Shown: piece by piece, positions 26,367-40,124 of the stretch | Position numbering within the stretch: position 1 is the stretch's first letter | Layout of the letters: every line of letters starts with the position of its first letter | Assembly (NCBI GenBank): GCA_020091685.1 | Contig: CM034601.1 | Location: forward strand, 7,628,419 to 7,692,418 | From: Lutjanus erythropterus | Lineage: Eukaryota; Chordata; Actinopteri; Lutjaniformes; Lutjanidae | DNA: 64,000 nucleotides | Direction: 5' to 3' | Translations under genes and position numbers: made by a program | The notes under the pieces: generated by a model | The model's database searches: none | What the model saw: the letters and a program-made list of their open reading frames with translations, nothing else | Told to the model about the DNA's origin: nothing

Positions 26367-28179
26367 AAGTCCAGGCTAAATGCGCACAAAAGCTGAAAGA
26401 TTGTGCTGTCACTACTGCATCAGGTCACGCTGGAACAGAGAGGTGTAATATTAACTACTTAGGAAAGAGTTCTAAATTTAGGAGCTCACATCCTAGAGAG
26501 AGTGATGTGCACAATGTGCTGTTGGGGGACGAGGACTGTGAGAATCCCGGCTTAACACCAGGGACCACTAGGAGCATCCTGTTGTACAACTGGAGTCTAT
26601 AAAGTGAACTTGGATTATTTTGTCAAATAAAACACAGGCTGTTTCCACCCTGAAGAAGGCCCTGCGCCTGAATGTGTTAGTCCAATACAGAGCAGACTCT
26701 ATTATTTGGTTTTTTTTTTTACAAATCTATTCCATTACCAGCACACGGGGTCCCCTGCAGATACAGTAACCTGGAAAAATCAAAACAATACTGGAAAAAT
26801 TCAGCTATATCTTGTAAATACATCGCCATATTCTTACACAGAGTGTGACAATCAAACATGGGCGGAAACATCAGTGCTCTCATTAAATTCCAATTTCATT
26901 TCCACAAGATCATAATAACAATGTCTGTTTTGTCTAACGGCATTCCTTCATAATTTCAGTACATTTACAACTAGTGCTGCAGGAATTCAGAAAAAAAACA
27001 TTTGCTGAAAATGAGAATAAAAGAAAATGGAATGCATCTATTTTTTGCTCAGATTGTGAAAATGCTGAAGAAAATATGAGGCTGTGTGTAGTTAAACGGA
27101 CCTGACATACTGAGGGAGAAGCCTCGGTCTGGACAGTTACCTGAAAAACTGTGTATGAGATGCTAAAGTAACACACTTTGTGCATCGCTGCAATTAAACG
27201 CTGCGTGAATACATTATGTAGACACATGCAACCACAAACATGCAGACAGCCCCAGTTTGTAGTTACATTATGAGAGACAGAGCACAGATAACAGTCCAAC
27301 ACCTTCCCAACAATGCTTCCTCTGGCCCAATAAAATCATAAAACGCCTCTGAGGCTGCTTCCCTCTTCTTCAGTGTCTCTTTGAACTCGGGTGACGCTGA
27401 ATGCAGCCGAGGAGACGGCAGACGTGACAGTGTGAACAGCAACAGTCTGGTGCTAGACACCACTTTACACCCGTACTGCAATTCACAGTTCAAAGTGCAA
27501 GCCTGAAAGAAAATATTTTAGAATGATGGGAAGGATTACCGATACGTGTGCCGAATACAAAAGGGTGAGCTGGCGCCTGACGGGGTTAGCAACAAAATGG
27601 CGGTGCATGGCATGTGTGGGAAGGTCTCGCCAAGGCGCGAGGTACATAGTGAGTACTTGTCAGTCCTCTTGCAGGAATAAAAGCGAAACCAATGCCATCG
27701 CTGAATGGCGAGACAAAAATCGAAAGCGCGGCAAGAAAAGGGAGGGTGATGTTTTGAAAACAAGCTTGAATAGATGCACATTTACAGTAACACAAAGAAA
27801 TAAATGAAGCCCTTTGAAGAGAGAGCTGTGTTTTACCAAAGGACTGGGCAGAGAAACCAGCAATTTTGCGATTCTTCTTTTGAAGGTTTTCTTCTGTTTG
27901 GGGTGGAGTGTTGGGGGGTTTGTGGCGCACTGGCAGCTGAGGCAATCTGGGTCTCAAGCACATCTAAGGTTGGGCAATTAGTTCCAGTGCCACTATTAAT
28001 GTGCTGAAGGGGCGCGCTCTGCGGGGGGTTGAGGGCTCGGCTCAAAGGGCTTCGGTCCTTGCTGGGAGGAGGGGGGGGTGAATATGACCAACAAAGGTGG
28101 GGGTCAGGACCTCAGGGCCATGTGAAAGCTGTACCTTGTCCACTGACCTCTGAGAGCTTGTACAGGCCCGGCCGCCAAA
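26367..28179. other. Intron 2 segment, no gene seen
   Basis: Unique sequence, GC-richer at 27560-28100, with a G-rich run near 28058-28078. Several overlapping open frames at 27520-27960 run on both strands without domain similarity. Confidence 0.45.
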
Positions 28180-28430
28180 CCGCCGGCCAACAGACAGAGA
28201 GGCTGGCCGTTACAGTTTCTACCATTCACTGCGGCTGCGACATCCAAAGAGAAAAGAGTGCAGAAAATTCAGTTTGTTGACAAACTCAGTCTGGGTTCAT
28301 ATTAGCAGCACAATCCCAGCCTTTAATGAACTATTTAATAAAGGCCCCATTAATGGATCTGATCAGATTTGCTGAATGCAAAATAACTATCAGTGCAAAT
28401 CTGTTATTAATTTAAAGTTCATATGTATGA
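28180..28430. other. Candidate conserved element
   Basis: A run of AT-rich but non-repetitive motifs: TTTAATGAACTATTTAATAA, CCCATTAATGGATCTGATC and AGTGCAAATCTGTTATTAA. This is the texture of developmental enhancers in gene deserts; unverified. Confidence 0.3.
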
Positions 28431-28554
28431 CAGCACTTCCTTCACTAAGTGCATATGTGGAGATAAACTTAAAGAGCTGCTAACACACTTATGAATTTTA
28501 TTAGTGTAGAATTAGTGTGCAAGTTTCAAAAGCTGAATCCTAATGAGTGCAAAC

Positions 28555-28815
28555 GATTGATCGATTATCACTTGATTAATCACTAACTATTTTGATACTC
28601 AATTGATCTGTTTGAGTATTTTTTTTTAAAGAAAATTCTCTCATTTTAACTTCTTAAAAGTGAATACTTTCTAATTTCTAATTTAGTCCTTTTTGACAGT
28701 AAGCTCAATATTTTTGGGCTGCTAGCATTTTATAGACCAAACAATTAATCGATCAATCAAGAAAACAATTGACAGATTAATGGCTGATGGAAATAATCAT
28801 TAGTTGCAGTTCCCT
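28555..28815. mobile_element. hAT-like repeat, reverse orientation, plus a second fragment
   Basis: Contains GATTAATCACTAACTATTTT at the left and ATAATCATTAGTTGCAGTTCC at the right. A further fragment of the same family lies at about 29037-29245, with GGTCTTGTTTTGTCCCC inside it. Confidence 0.5.
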
Positions 28816-29639
28816 ACAACATTTTGCAAAATATTTTTGGGGTAAAAATGAAATAAATTTTCAAGAAAACAGCAGACAAAAAGCTTGCAGTTACTCCCAC
28901 GGAAAAATGTTGATTTGGCTGACAAATGATTATTTTTCACACTGTGAGGTGCATCTTATAGTGTAGGGGTCACTTCCCCATCTTCATCAAAATGCCCTGC
29001 TGTCTGCCTCTGTTGAATATTTTCAGTGTGGGTTAATCTGTTGATCATTAATCATTTAGGTGCCCGACAAATTTAAATCATCAAAGGTCTTGTTTTGTCC
29101 CCAAAACAAAGATATTTATTATATAAAAACAAAGAAATGTGGCAACTCTTCACATTTGAGAAGATGGAGCTAGAGAATGTTTGAAATTTTCCTTGATGAA
29201 TAGTTAAAAAAGGTTAGTCGAATAACTAATTAGTCAATTATGCCACTAATGACACTCACTATGGCTCCACTTTATATTAACTTTTCTGTCTCCAGTTTTG
29301 TCAAGAAAATATTAAAATCTCTAAAACTCCGAAGGTCAGCGGACCACACATCAACCAGAGAACACTGGTCGAAGACGGAGACAAACACGCTGCATATTCC
29401 CTTTGTAAGGCTTTGCTCCAGCCTACGTTGTACCTTGACACCCACATGCAGCCCACATCTCTCTCCTGAGCTTTTGATCTCCTCCGTAATATGTCAAGGG
29501 CATTTAGGGGACAGAAAGCAAGACGTACGCAGAGAAAATGTAATGTACAAGCCCTTTTCGCGCTGCAGCTGCGCTCTCTGACCCAATACATTTTTACACT
29601 TTTTGCATGATTTTTTTTTTCCCTCTCTTTCGAGATGAA

Positions 29640-29860
29640 AAATGTCAGCGGGACTTTGGCCGCCGACTCATTTTTAAATGTGAGCCGCCACAGTTGCTGT
29701 AGATAAATGAGGACAGTAGCTCTTGACTGATACCTGCAGCAGAGCTCTGGGACTGCTTATGTTTGAAAGGTGGCTTTTTGGGGCCGATCAGGATGTTAAC
29801 CGATGCTCTTTAATACGATTGATTAGAATAAATGACTCCCTCATCCACAATAAATAGACT
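29640..29860. other. Candidate conserved element
   Basis: Contains GCCGCCGACTCATTTTTAAAT, TAATACGATTGATTAGAATA and retained CpGs; no repeat similarity seen. Confidence 0.25.
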
Positions 29861-30269
29861 GCTTGAATGGATGGAAGGATAAAGAGCAGAAATTCACCGT
29901 ATAAATGTGTGGGCTCCATTTTTCCTTTTTTTTGGTTAAAGCTAAATATCATAATTCACAAGATCCAACCTTCAGCTCTCCAACCTCTTATTACATGGTG
30001 GAGAAAAAAAAAAATCCTGGTCAGTCATGGTTTCTGTCCAGTCTGTATCTTTGTGTGTGTTTTTTGATTTTTTTAATATGAAGGCTTATAAAACCAAACG
30101 GGCTTTACAAGTAGGGCTGAGTATTAAAAAATATTTAAAACATGTCTAAAATTATTATATCAATAAACCTTTTCCACCTTTTAACCTCTTGTAGTGATAC
30201 TACTTCTTTGTACATCTGTATCAAAGAGAAAGTACTCATTATTGGCCCCTGTCAGTGTTATATTATTAT

Positions 30270-30580
30270 ATTAATTGATTGATTACTGATGCATTTATGT
30301 GTAATCAGTATTTTATTATTATTTAGTATTGTTTTTTAAAGAAGAAATTTCCAAATTCTCTGATTTCAGCCTCTCAAATTTGATTTTTTTTTTTGGTTGT
30401 TTTTTTAGTCCTCTGTATATTTTTGGTTTGTAGATAAAACAAGACATTTGATGACCATCTTGGACTTGGGGAAACATTTTCCGCCATTTTCTTTTTATGA
30501 CCCAAACAACTAGTCAATTAATTGAGAAAATAATCGACAGATTAATTGATAATAAAAATAACTGGTAGTTGCAGCTCTAT
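30270..30580. mobile_element. hAT-like repeat, reverse orientation
   Basis: Recognised from TTAATTGAGAAAATAATCGAC and the closing AACTGGTAGTTGCAGCTCTA. The AT-rich interior includes CTCTGATTTCAGCCTCTC. Confidence 0.5.
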
Positions 30581-31565
30581 TTCCAAGATGCACTCAAGTG
30601 ATGTACAAACACCTCAGAATTGGTCTTGTGTAGATGCATTGAGTTATGACGTACAACATCTTTGAACCAAAGGACAAGTCATTTCTTTCCTTCCCTTTCT
30701 ACATTTTGGAAAGGAGCCGTTTGAGAAGACAATCTGTTGCCCGTCTCTTTGTCTCCTCATTGGTCACTGGTCAAGCTTCAGCCAGATTCAAACCCTCCAC
30801 ACTGCTACGGTTTGGCGGGTTTGGCCGAAGCGCTGACCACTAGAGTTTGACAGGGGGCTTTGTGTTCTCTCCGGACAATGGGGGACGAGAGGTGGGGGGT
30901 CAAACCAAGCTCCTGCACACCCCCCACCGCACACTGCTTCATCTGTAAAGTCCTCGCCTGCTGACCTTTAACCCCCTCTGGTCATTGTCCAAGTAAAAAT
31001 AATAAAATCTGTTCCGGCAAATGAATGCCTGAGAGACTGCTGTCTGTGTTGTACGTCTCTGCCGGCTTTTCCCTCCGTCCTCGCCTCCTAATATGGACGG
31101 TTGACACTAAGATTATGGCAAGATTATGCTCGAGTCTTCTGGCAGATGGTACTGGTTCTCCTTCTCGTGCTGTCCCTTGGCAACTTCTCATTTCTTAATG
31201 ACAGTCGACAAACAGGGATTGAGTTGGTAATGGATCGTGTGGGATTAAGCTTAATAACCTGCTTCAGTGTGGAGGTGAAAGATGCTTTCTTTTTTCACTC
31301 CAACCTGCTCTGAGACCATTTGTATTGAATGTCACGTGAGAATGAAGATGACCTAACTAACCGAACCTCAAGCATCGGGTTACAGCCAGTTGCTGTAAAG
31401 CTTTTTTCTTCTTTTACTGTTTCTTTAGCTTCTATAGCGGGTCAAGTTATGTGCTGCGCTTATGTAGGTCACCGAGTCACTTCAGGACAATTGGAGCGAG
31501 CATGCAGCCATTTGTGATGGTATTGAATTTTAGCTTTTCTGAGCAGCACCCTGGCAAGACCAATG

Positions 31566-31598
31566 ACACACACACACACACATACACACACACACACA
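31566..31598. repeat. (CA)n microsatellite
   Basis: CA tract with a single TA interruption. Confidence 0.9.
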
Positions 31599-31739
31599 AA
31601 AACACCTATTGAGTTCGTACTCTCCTGCCATTGTTCTTTGTGTTGGAAGGTGAAGCGGGTTCTCAAAATTCACACCATTTGAGTTCCATCAGTCAAAGTA
31701 ATGACATTTCTATCAAGCAAAAACTATTACATTTTCAAT

Positions 31740-31999
31740 GCAACAACTATGGCTGCAACTTCCATTCTTGATTCAGATTGTTTCTTTTGTTCAACCAACA
31801 GTACAAAACCCAAAGACTCCTCATTAACTGTCATTAATGGCAAAAGCAAGCAAATCCTCACTTTTAAGAAGCTTTAAACAGCAAATGCTTGACATTTTTG
31901 CATGAGAAATGAATGAAACGATTATTCGATCACCATAATAGTCGGCACTAAATTTATTTAAATCAACTAATCGATTAATCGACAAATTGCTACAGCTCT
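31740..31999. mobile_element. hAT-like repeat, forward orientation
   Basis: Starts CTATGGCTGCAACTTCCATT and ends near ATTGCTACAGCTCTATTTG, with AATCGATTAATCGACAAAT close to the right terminus. Confidence 0.5.
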
Positions 32000-33771
32000 A
32001 TTTGCAACCCAATGAACATCATGATTTATTATTTTAAATCGAAATCGAGACTTTAGCAGCTTTAAGTCTAGCTATTTTGTCAGTTTTGACAGCTTTAATG
32101 ACACATTTTCCCAGCAAATTAAATCAACTATAGAGCTGAGGTTGGTACCAATACCAAACAATATATTATTTTGTCAATGCTATAATACTTTCTGTAAGTT
32201 CTCAAGTGGTAAATGTGCAGCCCTGCAAGAATTTTGCATGAATAAATGAATAGATTGGCAAAATTGCAATTTTAGATACGAAACTATGCAATCAATGGAT
32301 AAGTAAATAAGATGACAAATTTGACATGACAATCAAGCTAGCTATGATGCAGTCTGCTCATAGGCAGTGTTTCTCAGTGGAGTTACCTTTCGGGGGACTT
32401 TGGAGTACTGCTGGAGATTTTTAAAAATGATCATTTAAAAAAAAAGAAATTCTCTGAAATAATTACACTATAATAAGTTCAATAAAAAATGTAAACATAA
32501 GTTCAGTTAAACCACATTTTAAATTCATTATTCTTATTTCCAATGCAGTCGCTTCTCACAAAAACTGTAGCAGTAATAAAGCTGAAATCACAGAGACAGG
32601 GGTGAAAACAGAGATTATAGCCATTTCATTTTACCAAAAATGTTTTGCTTTGATCAGGAGGTACTTGGCTGACATTATTTAAAAAAAAAAAAGTTTGAGA
32701 ACCACAGCAATAAGGCACTGAGGTTTGATCCCCAGCTCCAGTCAGCTGTAGCTAATTACTGTTAATCCTATAAGTTACTCTATAAAATAAGTTTAAGTTG
32801 ACTTTTCTTCAACTTACTGCTTCAAAAAAGAAGAAAGGACTTCAGATTTCAGAGTTTAATGTATAGGAAATGTATAGAAAATTGTTTAAATCGTGATGTT
32901 GACAGTAAAATTGGGAAACGGTCGTTCAGCTTCACAACCAAGCAGATAAACTTTAGTTATGTCACATCACAGAAAAGTGTGTGTGGAAGTTATCACTGCC
33001 GCCTTTTCTCTCTGAAGCCAACCCCCCCCTCCACCTTTTCTTTTTCCCCTATGAAGCAGCAACCCCCCCCGCCCAGCACACAGACAAAAGTCAGGTCTGT
33101 AACCCCTGGAGCCCCACCCCCCGTGCTCTTTGACCTATAGTGGAGGCCTGGCTGAGCACAAACAGTGGTCGTCCCCCTGAAGTCCTCCCACCACCTCCAC
33201 CACCACCACGGGCTCCTGTTTCACTCGGGCAATGAAAGGGCCTACTGTAAATAACGGGGGCCTGGCTGACCCCGGCGTTTATCTGGGCCTGAGACCCCTG
33301 CATCCATCCTACTGTAACAGAGCCCACCGCTCACAATAGACTCTCTCATGGGTGTTAGACTGTGGGCTCTCTCCCCTCTGTGCCCACTCAGAATGGGGAT
33401 TAGAAAAAAAAAAAAAAAAAAAAAGAAGGGCCCCTGTCAGGTCCTCCGAGGGGGTCAACCCCCTCCAAACCAGCATCACAACCCCATCCCACAGACACTT
33501 TAGCCTTTGTCCCTGTGAGAGACTTGGGAGCAGGGAAGGATGGAGGGAATGTGAAGGTGGGGCTAAAGCCTGAGACCAATCACTCTGACAAAATGCTGGA
33601 TCAAACTCGCAGCTCCAAACACCATCAAAGCTCACTGTGTGCTGAAGCCACTAAGACGTTTCCACTCACTTTCAACTCTTTCTGGATCAATCTGGGTCGC
33701 TCACTTTTCTAAAATATCTGATAACTTATTATATTCATTATATATTTATATATTTTTTAAATTATTTTCCC

Positions 33772-33980
33772 TGATGATTAATCAGTCACTCACTTTCTCT
33801 ATTAATCGATTAGTTGTTTGATCCAGAAAATGCCAGAAAATGCTGAAAAATGCTCAGGTGACAAACTGAAATCAGAGAATTCAGTCATTTAAAAAAAAAC
33901 AAAAAAAACAAACACTCAAAATGATAAATTGATTATAAAAATAGTTGCTGATTCAACAGTTATTTCACTATGACTTTTTG
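33772..33980. mobile_element. hAT-like repeat fragment
   Basis: Carries ATTAATCGATTAGTTGTTTG and repeated ATGCCAGAAAATGCTGAAAA. A smaller fragment of the same family occurs at about 34545-34660. Confidence 0.45.
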
Positions 33981-35229
33981 CAGAAATGACAAGTTGAAAT
34001 GTTTTCTGAATTGTTGTGTTTAGCTTCTTTTCATTAAGTGAATTAAAATTTAGTAAAGTTAGCCAAGAAATATGAACATTTCGCCTTCTCAGCTACTGAT
34101 GTTACGTAAATATCAAGGAGCTAATCGATATATTGAAACTGACCAGTAAGAATTTCCCTTGAATAGGGATCAGTATCGGGAACCAGTGCAAAACCAGTAT
34201 ATAATTTCACTAATTTGATCTTAATTGAAAAATAATTATGGTGATTTTTGTGGGGATCTGCACAAAAATATTTATTTTACAATGGCATTTTGACACATAC
34301 TTCGCCTAAAATAAATACTGCGCCTCTTGCGATTTGAAAACTGCAAAGGGCCATATTACAGTTTTCATAAAATATTGATTAACTGTTTGGTCCTACTTCA
34401 AAACCACAAAAATAGCATTCAGGACAGCCCAACTTAGCCAATCAACAACAACAACAACAAAAAACAATCATAACAATCCTTATAATCATCTAAGTCATTT
34501 ATCAAGCACAAATGGGACACACCTACACTGGCAATTTAAGAAATTTAGGCATGAGGTAATGAGCATTTTCTGAAAATTTGCAGACCAAATCATTAATAGA
34601 TTAATTGTGAAAATAATCAACAGAAAGATTGATAATTGCTAGCTGTAGTCCTGGTTTAATTATCTTCCAGAATCATTAATTTTGGGATCTCTTGCGAGCT
34701 ACGAGTAATATGAAGAAAAAAGGAAGTCAAGTTAGGTGATGATGATGAAATGTGCTCACAGCCTCGTCCTGCCTATCGGCTGCCAGCACTTTTAGGTGCG
34801 TGTGTGTCTGCGTGTAAGAGAGAGAGAGAAGGAGGCAGAGAGACCCAGAGAGATAGAGAGGAAGGTTTCGGGTCAGAGGCTAAGTGAAATATATCCCCAC
34901 TCTGAGGCATGCAAGAGAGAGGATGCAGGAAGCTGAGGGCCAGAGATAAGGGCACAGACGTGGGCGATAAGCACCCAAACACCTGTTAGGGAAGCTCCAG
35001 CTCCTCGCCTCAGACCAACACACTCACAGGAGACAATAAAACACAAGCAGGGTAGGAAGAGGAGAAAAAAAAATAAAAAAAGACAGTATACGGCAAAACC
35101 ATCAGAGAGAAAACTGCCGCTGTAATCTGCTTTTCTTTCCCGAAAGGTGAGAGCAAGGAGTGAAGACTGCAGAGGCCGTCTGCTGGGTGCTGCTGCTGCA
35201 CGTATGAGGTGGGGGGGGAATAAAACCCC

Positions 35230-35640
35230 ATCCTGTTTTACACCATGCTTAATGGCATATGGCGGGAGCCTACAGCATCATTTGTAAGGTCAGCGGCGAG
35301 ACAGGAGTGGCAGAAATGATGCTGTTTGAGTCATGACATGTCAGAGCCACCCGCTTCAGTGATCAGTCCAGGAAATGGAATGGCTTTTTTTTCCACCGTC
35401 TTTTACTATCCCACTCTCGCCTTTCGGGGCCCAGGGACAAACAGACAAACACAAAACAATCTGGGAGCGGTCAAGAGAGACCTTGGAGACGCCTGACAGC
35501 CGCGCAGTAAACAAGAAAAAGAGGATTCATAATGTGTCAGGAGAGAAATTCATGGATGATTATGGCAGGAGAACCATCTGACCAATTAAATGAGGTTCGC
35601 TATCAGGCAGCTCATCAGTGGCAGTCTGGAAATTGTGATG
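35230..35640. other. Candidate conserved element
   Basis: Non-repetitive, including TTGAGTCATGACATGTCAG (AP-1-like TGAGTCA) and TCATGGATGATTATGGCAG. Confidence 0.25.
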
Positions 35641-36254
35641 TCAATTAAAGTTAGACTGATGATATCATATTCTGACATCCTTCAATCAATGGTCAATGTG
35701 ATGTGAATACGTGTGATCTTTTACTTTTACAAATATAATTAATTTCTTCTATAGAAAACATTGTAATTGCCAGGCTCAGACAGAGCCATCCAACAGGTCA
35801 TGTCATCTGTAACATTTATATTATTTATATTTTCCACTACAGTTTCTTTGTAGATACCCGTCACCAGCCTGGGTTCAAAGAGAGAAATATAACTTAGCAG
35901 TTCTTATAAAACAAACGTTATATTTTGCTTTATTTCTTGATCAAAAAGGTTGATGCCTCGTCAAACATTTCTAGGGGAATTAACAATATTCTGGCCACTG
36001 TCCCGGGGCTTAGTTGGGAAACGCTGACGTCATGTACTCTGACACATCATTTTCGGGAACTAAAACTAAAATCACATCGTTTCCATCATAAAACTGAGCC
36101 AAACTGGACTCAGTACTTTTGCTGGCACATTCAGGGTTATTTGATAGAGATAGAAATATGCTGTTTTATGGGGTATGATGGGGAAATGTGCTGTTTTTGT
36201 AGTCTTTTTTTTTTTTTTGCAAGATACTGCCACACCATGATGAATGAATATCCA

Positions 36255-36705
36255 ATCTAGAACCCAACCGATACTGGATTTTTGGGGCAGATGCTGATAC
36301 TGATATTAGACAGTAAAAAATTTTGGATATTGACATATTGGCTGATATTCTTTACGCTGAGTATATCATTTTGCTTTGGTTAACACTTGTGACAAAGATA
36401 TATAATGGAGTCAGGACACTTTACAGTTTAATGATAATCAGGGCACAGAAACAGTAAACTTTCCACATTTCACAATTAAAAATAACTAAAATAAAAAAAC
36501 ACACGTAAAACAAAATATGTGCATATATTAAACCTAAATTAAGAAAAAGGACCAGTTATCCATAGAATGGTGCCTAGAAAGCTAACAAAATATTGCATCA
36601 TGTTCTAGAAAAGAAAGAAAAAGATTTCATAAAAAGGTGCATATTAAACTGATACATGATATGATACTAGTCGACTGATATATCAGTTGGTATATCAGTG
36701 ACAGA
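36255..36705. mobile_element. CCGATACTGG-family repeat, most complete copy
   Basis: Runs from CCAACCGATACTGGATTTTT to GTCGACTGATATATCAGTTG. It shares with the copies at 4405 and 47180 the internal landmarks TAACACTTGTGACA, ATCAGGGCAC and GCATCATGTTCT. Family class is not determined; the ends carry short inverted GATA/TATC motifs. Confidence 0.6.
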
Positions 36706-37109
36706 ACAGTTACTGTAAACAAATGAATAAAATGTTATAATTTGCTTCATTTCTACAGGCGGTGGATAGTTGAAACAATCTGGACGACTTTGTTTAATAT
36801 TAAAATATTCCAGTTACTGAAAAAGGTGGTGTCATATACTTTGTTTCTTATTTTGTCTTGTCCCCCTCTATTATTTAACGCTGCATGTAGATATACTCAA
36901 GACTTAAAACAACTATTTCAGGAACTAAAACTAAAATCACATGGCTAAAATCAAAAAAACTGAGCCAAACTAGACTCAATGGTTTTTTTGTGCCAAATTC
37001 AGAATCATTTGTCAGAAACAGAAATTCATACTGTTTTGTAAGGTGTGATGGGATATATTTTTTTTTTTTTCTTTGGAAAGATAGTAGCTGTGAGAGCACA
37101 ATGGATGAA

Positions 37110-37445
37110 TAACACTACAACTAACAGTTATTTTCATTATTGATCAATCTGTCTACATTTTCTTGATTAATCAATCAGCCGTTTGGAGCATTTAAGGCAA
37201 GAAAAATCTGAAAAAGAAAAAACGTCTTGTTTTGTGAACAACCAAAAGATAATCAGTTCACTGTCATATAAGACTAAAGAAACCAAAGAATACTCACATT
37301 TAAGAATCTGAAATCTGAGAATTTGGACTTTATTTCTAAAAAAAAAAAAGACTCAGAATGATGAAGTGATAATCAAAACAGCAGGGGATTAATTTTATAG
37401 TTGACAACTTATCGATTAACTGACTAATTGTTGCAACTCTGATTC
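37110..37445. mobile_element. hAT-like repeat, near full length
   Basis: Runs from ACACTACAACTAACAGTTAT to GACTAATTGTTGCAACTCTG and contains TTGATTAATCAATCAGCC and CGTCTTGTTTTGTGAAC. A poly-A run replaces part of the right interior at 37340-37351. Confidence 0.65.
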
Positions 37446-38576
37446 AAAGGGCAGATCGATTTATCATTTATTATAGAAGTGGTCAATACTGTATTGGCTG
37501 TTTATACAAAACATTCATTTGAATTAGCTCCACAATCCCACACAAGCATAATTCTTTATGTCAGAATACAATTTTAAAACAATTAAAATACTGTTTCAGA
37601 ATGAGCATGTTTTTTTAAGATTTTATAAACAACTAAAAAGTAGTGAAACAGCCCTTTTACAGAGAAATACATTGCCAAGATGTTGTACACCTCTACTGAT
37701 ACATGCAGTTATTCTCAGACTCACTCTGTTTTCAGACGTTCTTACTCTTCAAGCAGACAAATCTCCCTTCAATTGAATCAACCCCCACCTCGCATGCAGC
37801 CTGCGTGGGGGGGGCCGGCCTATCCATCATCAGCTCTCTCCCTCTGGTAATCTCTCTGGGCGTCTTCGGTCAGCAAATACATAAATCAATTATGGTTTTA
37901 AGCTTTATGCCATGATTTACCCAACTGATCCCTCCTGGATTACAGCGGAGCTTAAAACGTGTCGGTCGGCGCTAAAGCTCCAAGTCGCCTTGACATTCAT
38001 TGCACTCCTGCCACGACGCTCACCAAGCAGCATGTCAGATGCCACGAGTATAGATCTGAAAGCATTTCCAACGGGCTGACAGGCAGATAGGCCGCCCTGT
38101 GATACGCAATAGCGCTCGTCTTTGGTTCTAAAATGTACATTTCTTAGCATCCTGACCCGTGGTAACCTAAATGTGTCAACAGTTCAGTCTAAACTGAACT
38201 TGTTGACTAATATGTCTTTAAATTATTAACATGTAATACTAATAGATTGTGTCTCAGTCAAACGTAGCGCACATTTTGTGCACTGAAACATGAGAGGTCA
38301 CAGCCAATCATAGAAGAAATGACCATCTTTAAACTACCAAGTTAGATGAGGCATTGTTGAATGACAGTCAACAAAAAAACTGAACATAACTGAAAAAATA
38401 ACAAAATAAGTAAAACTAATAAGGTGCTAGTAGGTGGTAACTAACAAGCAACTTACTAATCAGCATAAAATACAATTTTCCTTTATTATCTTAATAACAA
38501 AAATGACCTAATTAAAGCTGATAATCCCACTTAATTTAAAATCTGTATTTTTGTGAATTAACAACCCCTGTGGTGT

Positions 38577-39041
38577 TAAAGTGACAGTTCACCCCAAAAT
38601 TGAAAAACATATTTTTCCTCTTATCTGTAGCACTATTTATCCATCTGGATTGTTTTGCTGTGAGTTGCTGAGTTGTCCGCCTTCTCTTGAATATAATGGA
38701 ACTATATGGCTTGTGTTGCTTGCACTGCCAAAAAAATACATTCCAAAAATTCAACACCTTTAACTTTTTTGCAGAAATCATGACCTGGTTACCAGGGATA
38801 ATATACAGATCTTGTTGTGAGCAGTTTCATGTAGGAACTACTTTCTTTCTAGAAAGTAGAAGTGTGGAAACAAAACAGTGCCAACATGAAACTGCCTTCA
38901 ACGAGGTGTGTGGATGACCTCGAGTAGCAGGGTCATGATTTCTGAAATTAGTGGTGAATTTTTCAAATGTAATTTTTTGGCACTTTGTGCGCCACAACTG
39001 AGGGCAATTTAGTGCCTTTATATTCAAGAGAAAGCAGACAG
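38577..39041. mobile_element. TTAAAGGGACAG MITE, right terminus lost
   Basis: Starts TTAAAGTGACAGTTCACCCC and has the hairpin centre CTACTTTCTTTCTAGAAAGTAG near 38838, then the right-hand interior to about 39041. The expected closing GTGAACTGTCCCTTTAA is absent; unrelated sequence follows. Confidence 0.75.
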
Positions 39042-39696
39042 TAACATCAGTAACATCACTGGATGCAGGAAGAACTACAGATTTTGCAGCAGGAGAACTC
39101 TTGGTCAATATGGCAGCGCTGAGGAATTTATTGCTTCAAATTACCACATTTACCATCAACACTGAGTGGACATCAACATAAAAAGGGCTGGTTTTCCTCT
39201 TTAAAGAATTCCATCCTCTAGAACACAAACTGCTCATCACACCGGTAATTCCTTGCTATTGTTTGACTACTATGTTCCAGCACTAGCGGTATCAATTATT
39301 TGAAGTTTTAAAGGTGGTTTAATATTATATCTGTTCCTACAGTTTGGGAGCAGCTAGCTGGAACTAACCTAGCGTTCACCTGTTGAGCAAACATGGTTCC
39401 TCGGGCTCTGGAGAGGTGGATTAAAAGCTAACATGGTGCTGCTCTGGCTTCAGTTTCCTACCTGAGAGCTCCTTTGTGACAGGTGATGGTGGAGAGAATG
39501 GGGGGTAATTTTTATGACCAGCTTCTTAGCGTGCTGGTATCACTCCAGTGGGGCCCCTTGCCAATCTCTGGCAAACCATTCAAGTGGCAACAAAGAGGCT
39601 AATTAGAAGCTCTCTCGCTGGAAGCCCGCGGAGGGCTCTGGTTTGATACTTCCCAGGGAGGCTAGGGGGCCTCTGAGGTGGCGGTGGCAGGTTTTT

Positions 39697-39735
39697 CACA
39701 CACACGCACACACACACACACTCGCGCACACACAC
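39697..39735. repeat. (CA)n microsatellite with CpG interruptions
   Basis: CA units interrupted by CGCA and CTCGCG. Confidence 0.88.
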
Positions 39736-40124
39736 GGGACATTTGTGAGCACACTTGGGTTGGCCCTTTGGCTCTAGCACATTTGCTCATTGTGGCCGTC
39801 CTCCCTACGGTCTGCCAGAGCAATAGAATCAGAGAGGGGGAACCGACACATCTTCTTTCATGTGGCGGGGACCCAGAGAGGGGATGCTAATGGGATATCG
39901 ATGGGATTAGAACCCTGAGCGTTCAGGACCAGGAGAACAGAGGCAGGGCTCTATGAACTAGAACTAAAACCCACTCACCTTTAAGGCCAGATCATTCTAA
40001 TTCTATTGACTTTTTCTTTTTTTTTAATGGGAAAGTTGACAATGATGCATGCGCCTTAATAGAGTAAAAAAAAAAAAAAAGAAAATGTCTGCAAAGAGAA
40101 GAAGATTTGCCAAGGAAGCTGCCT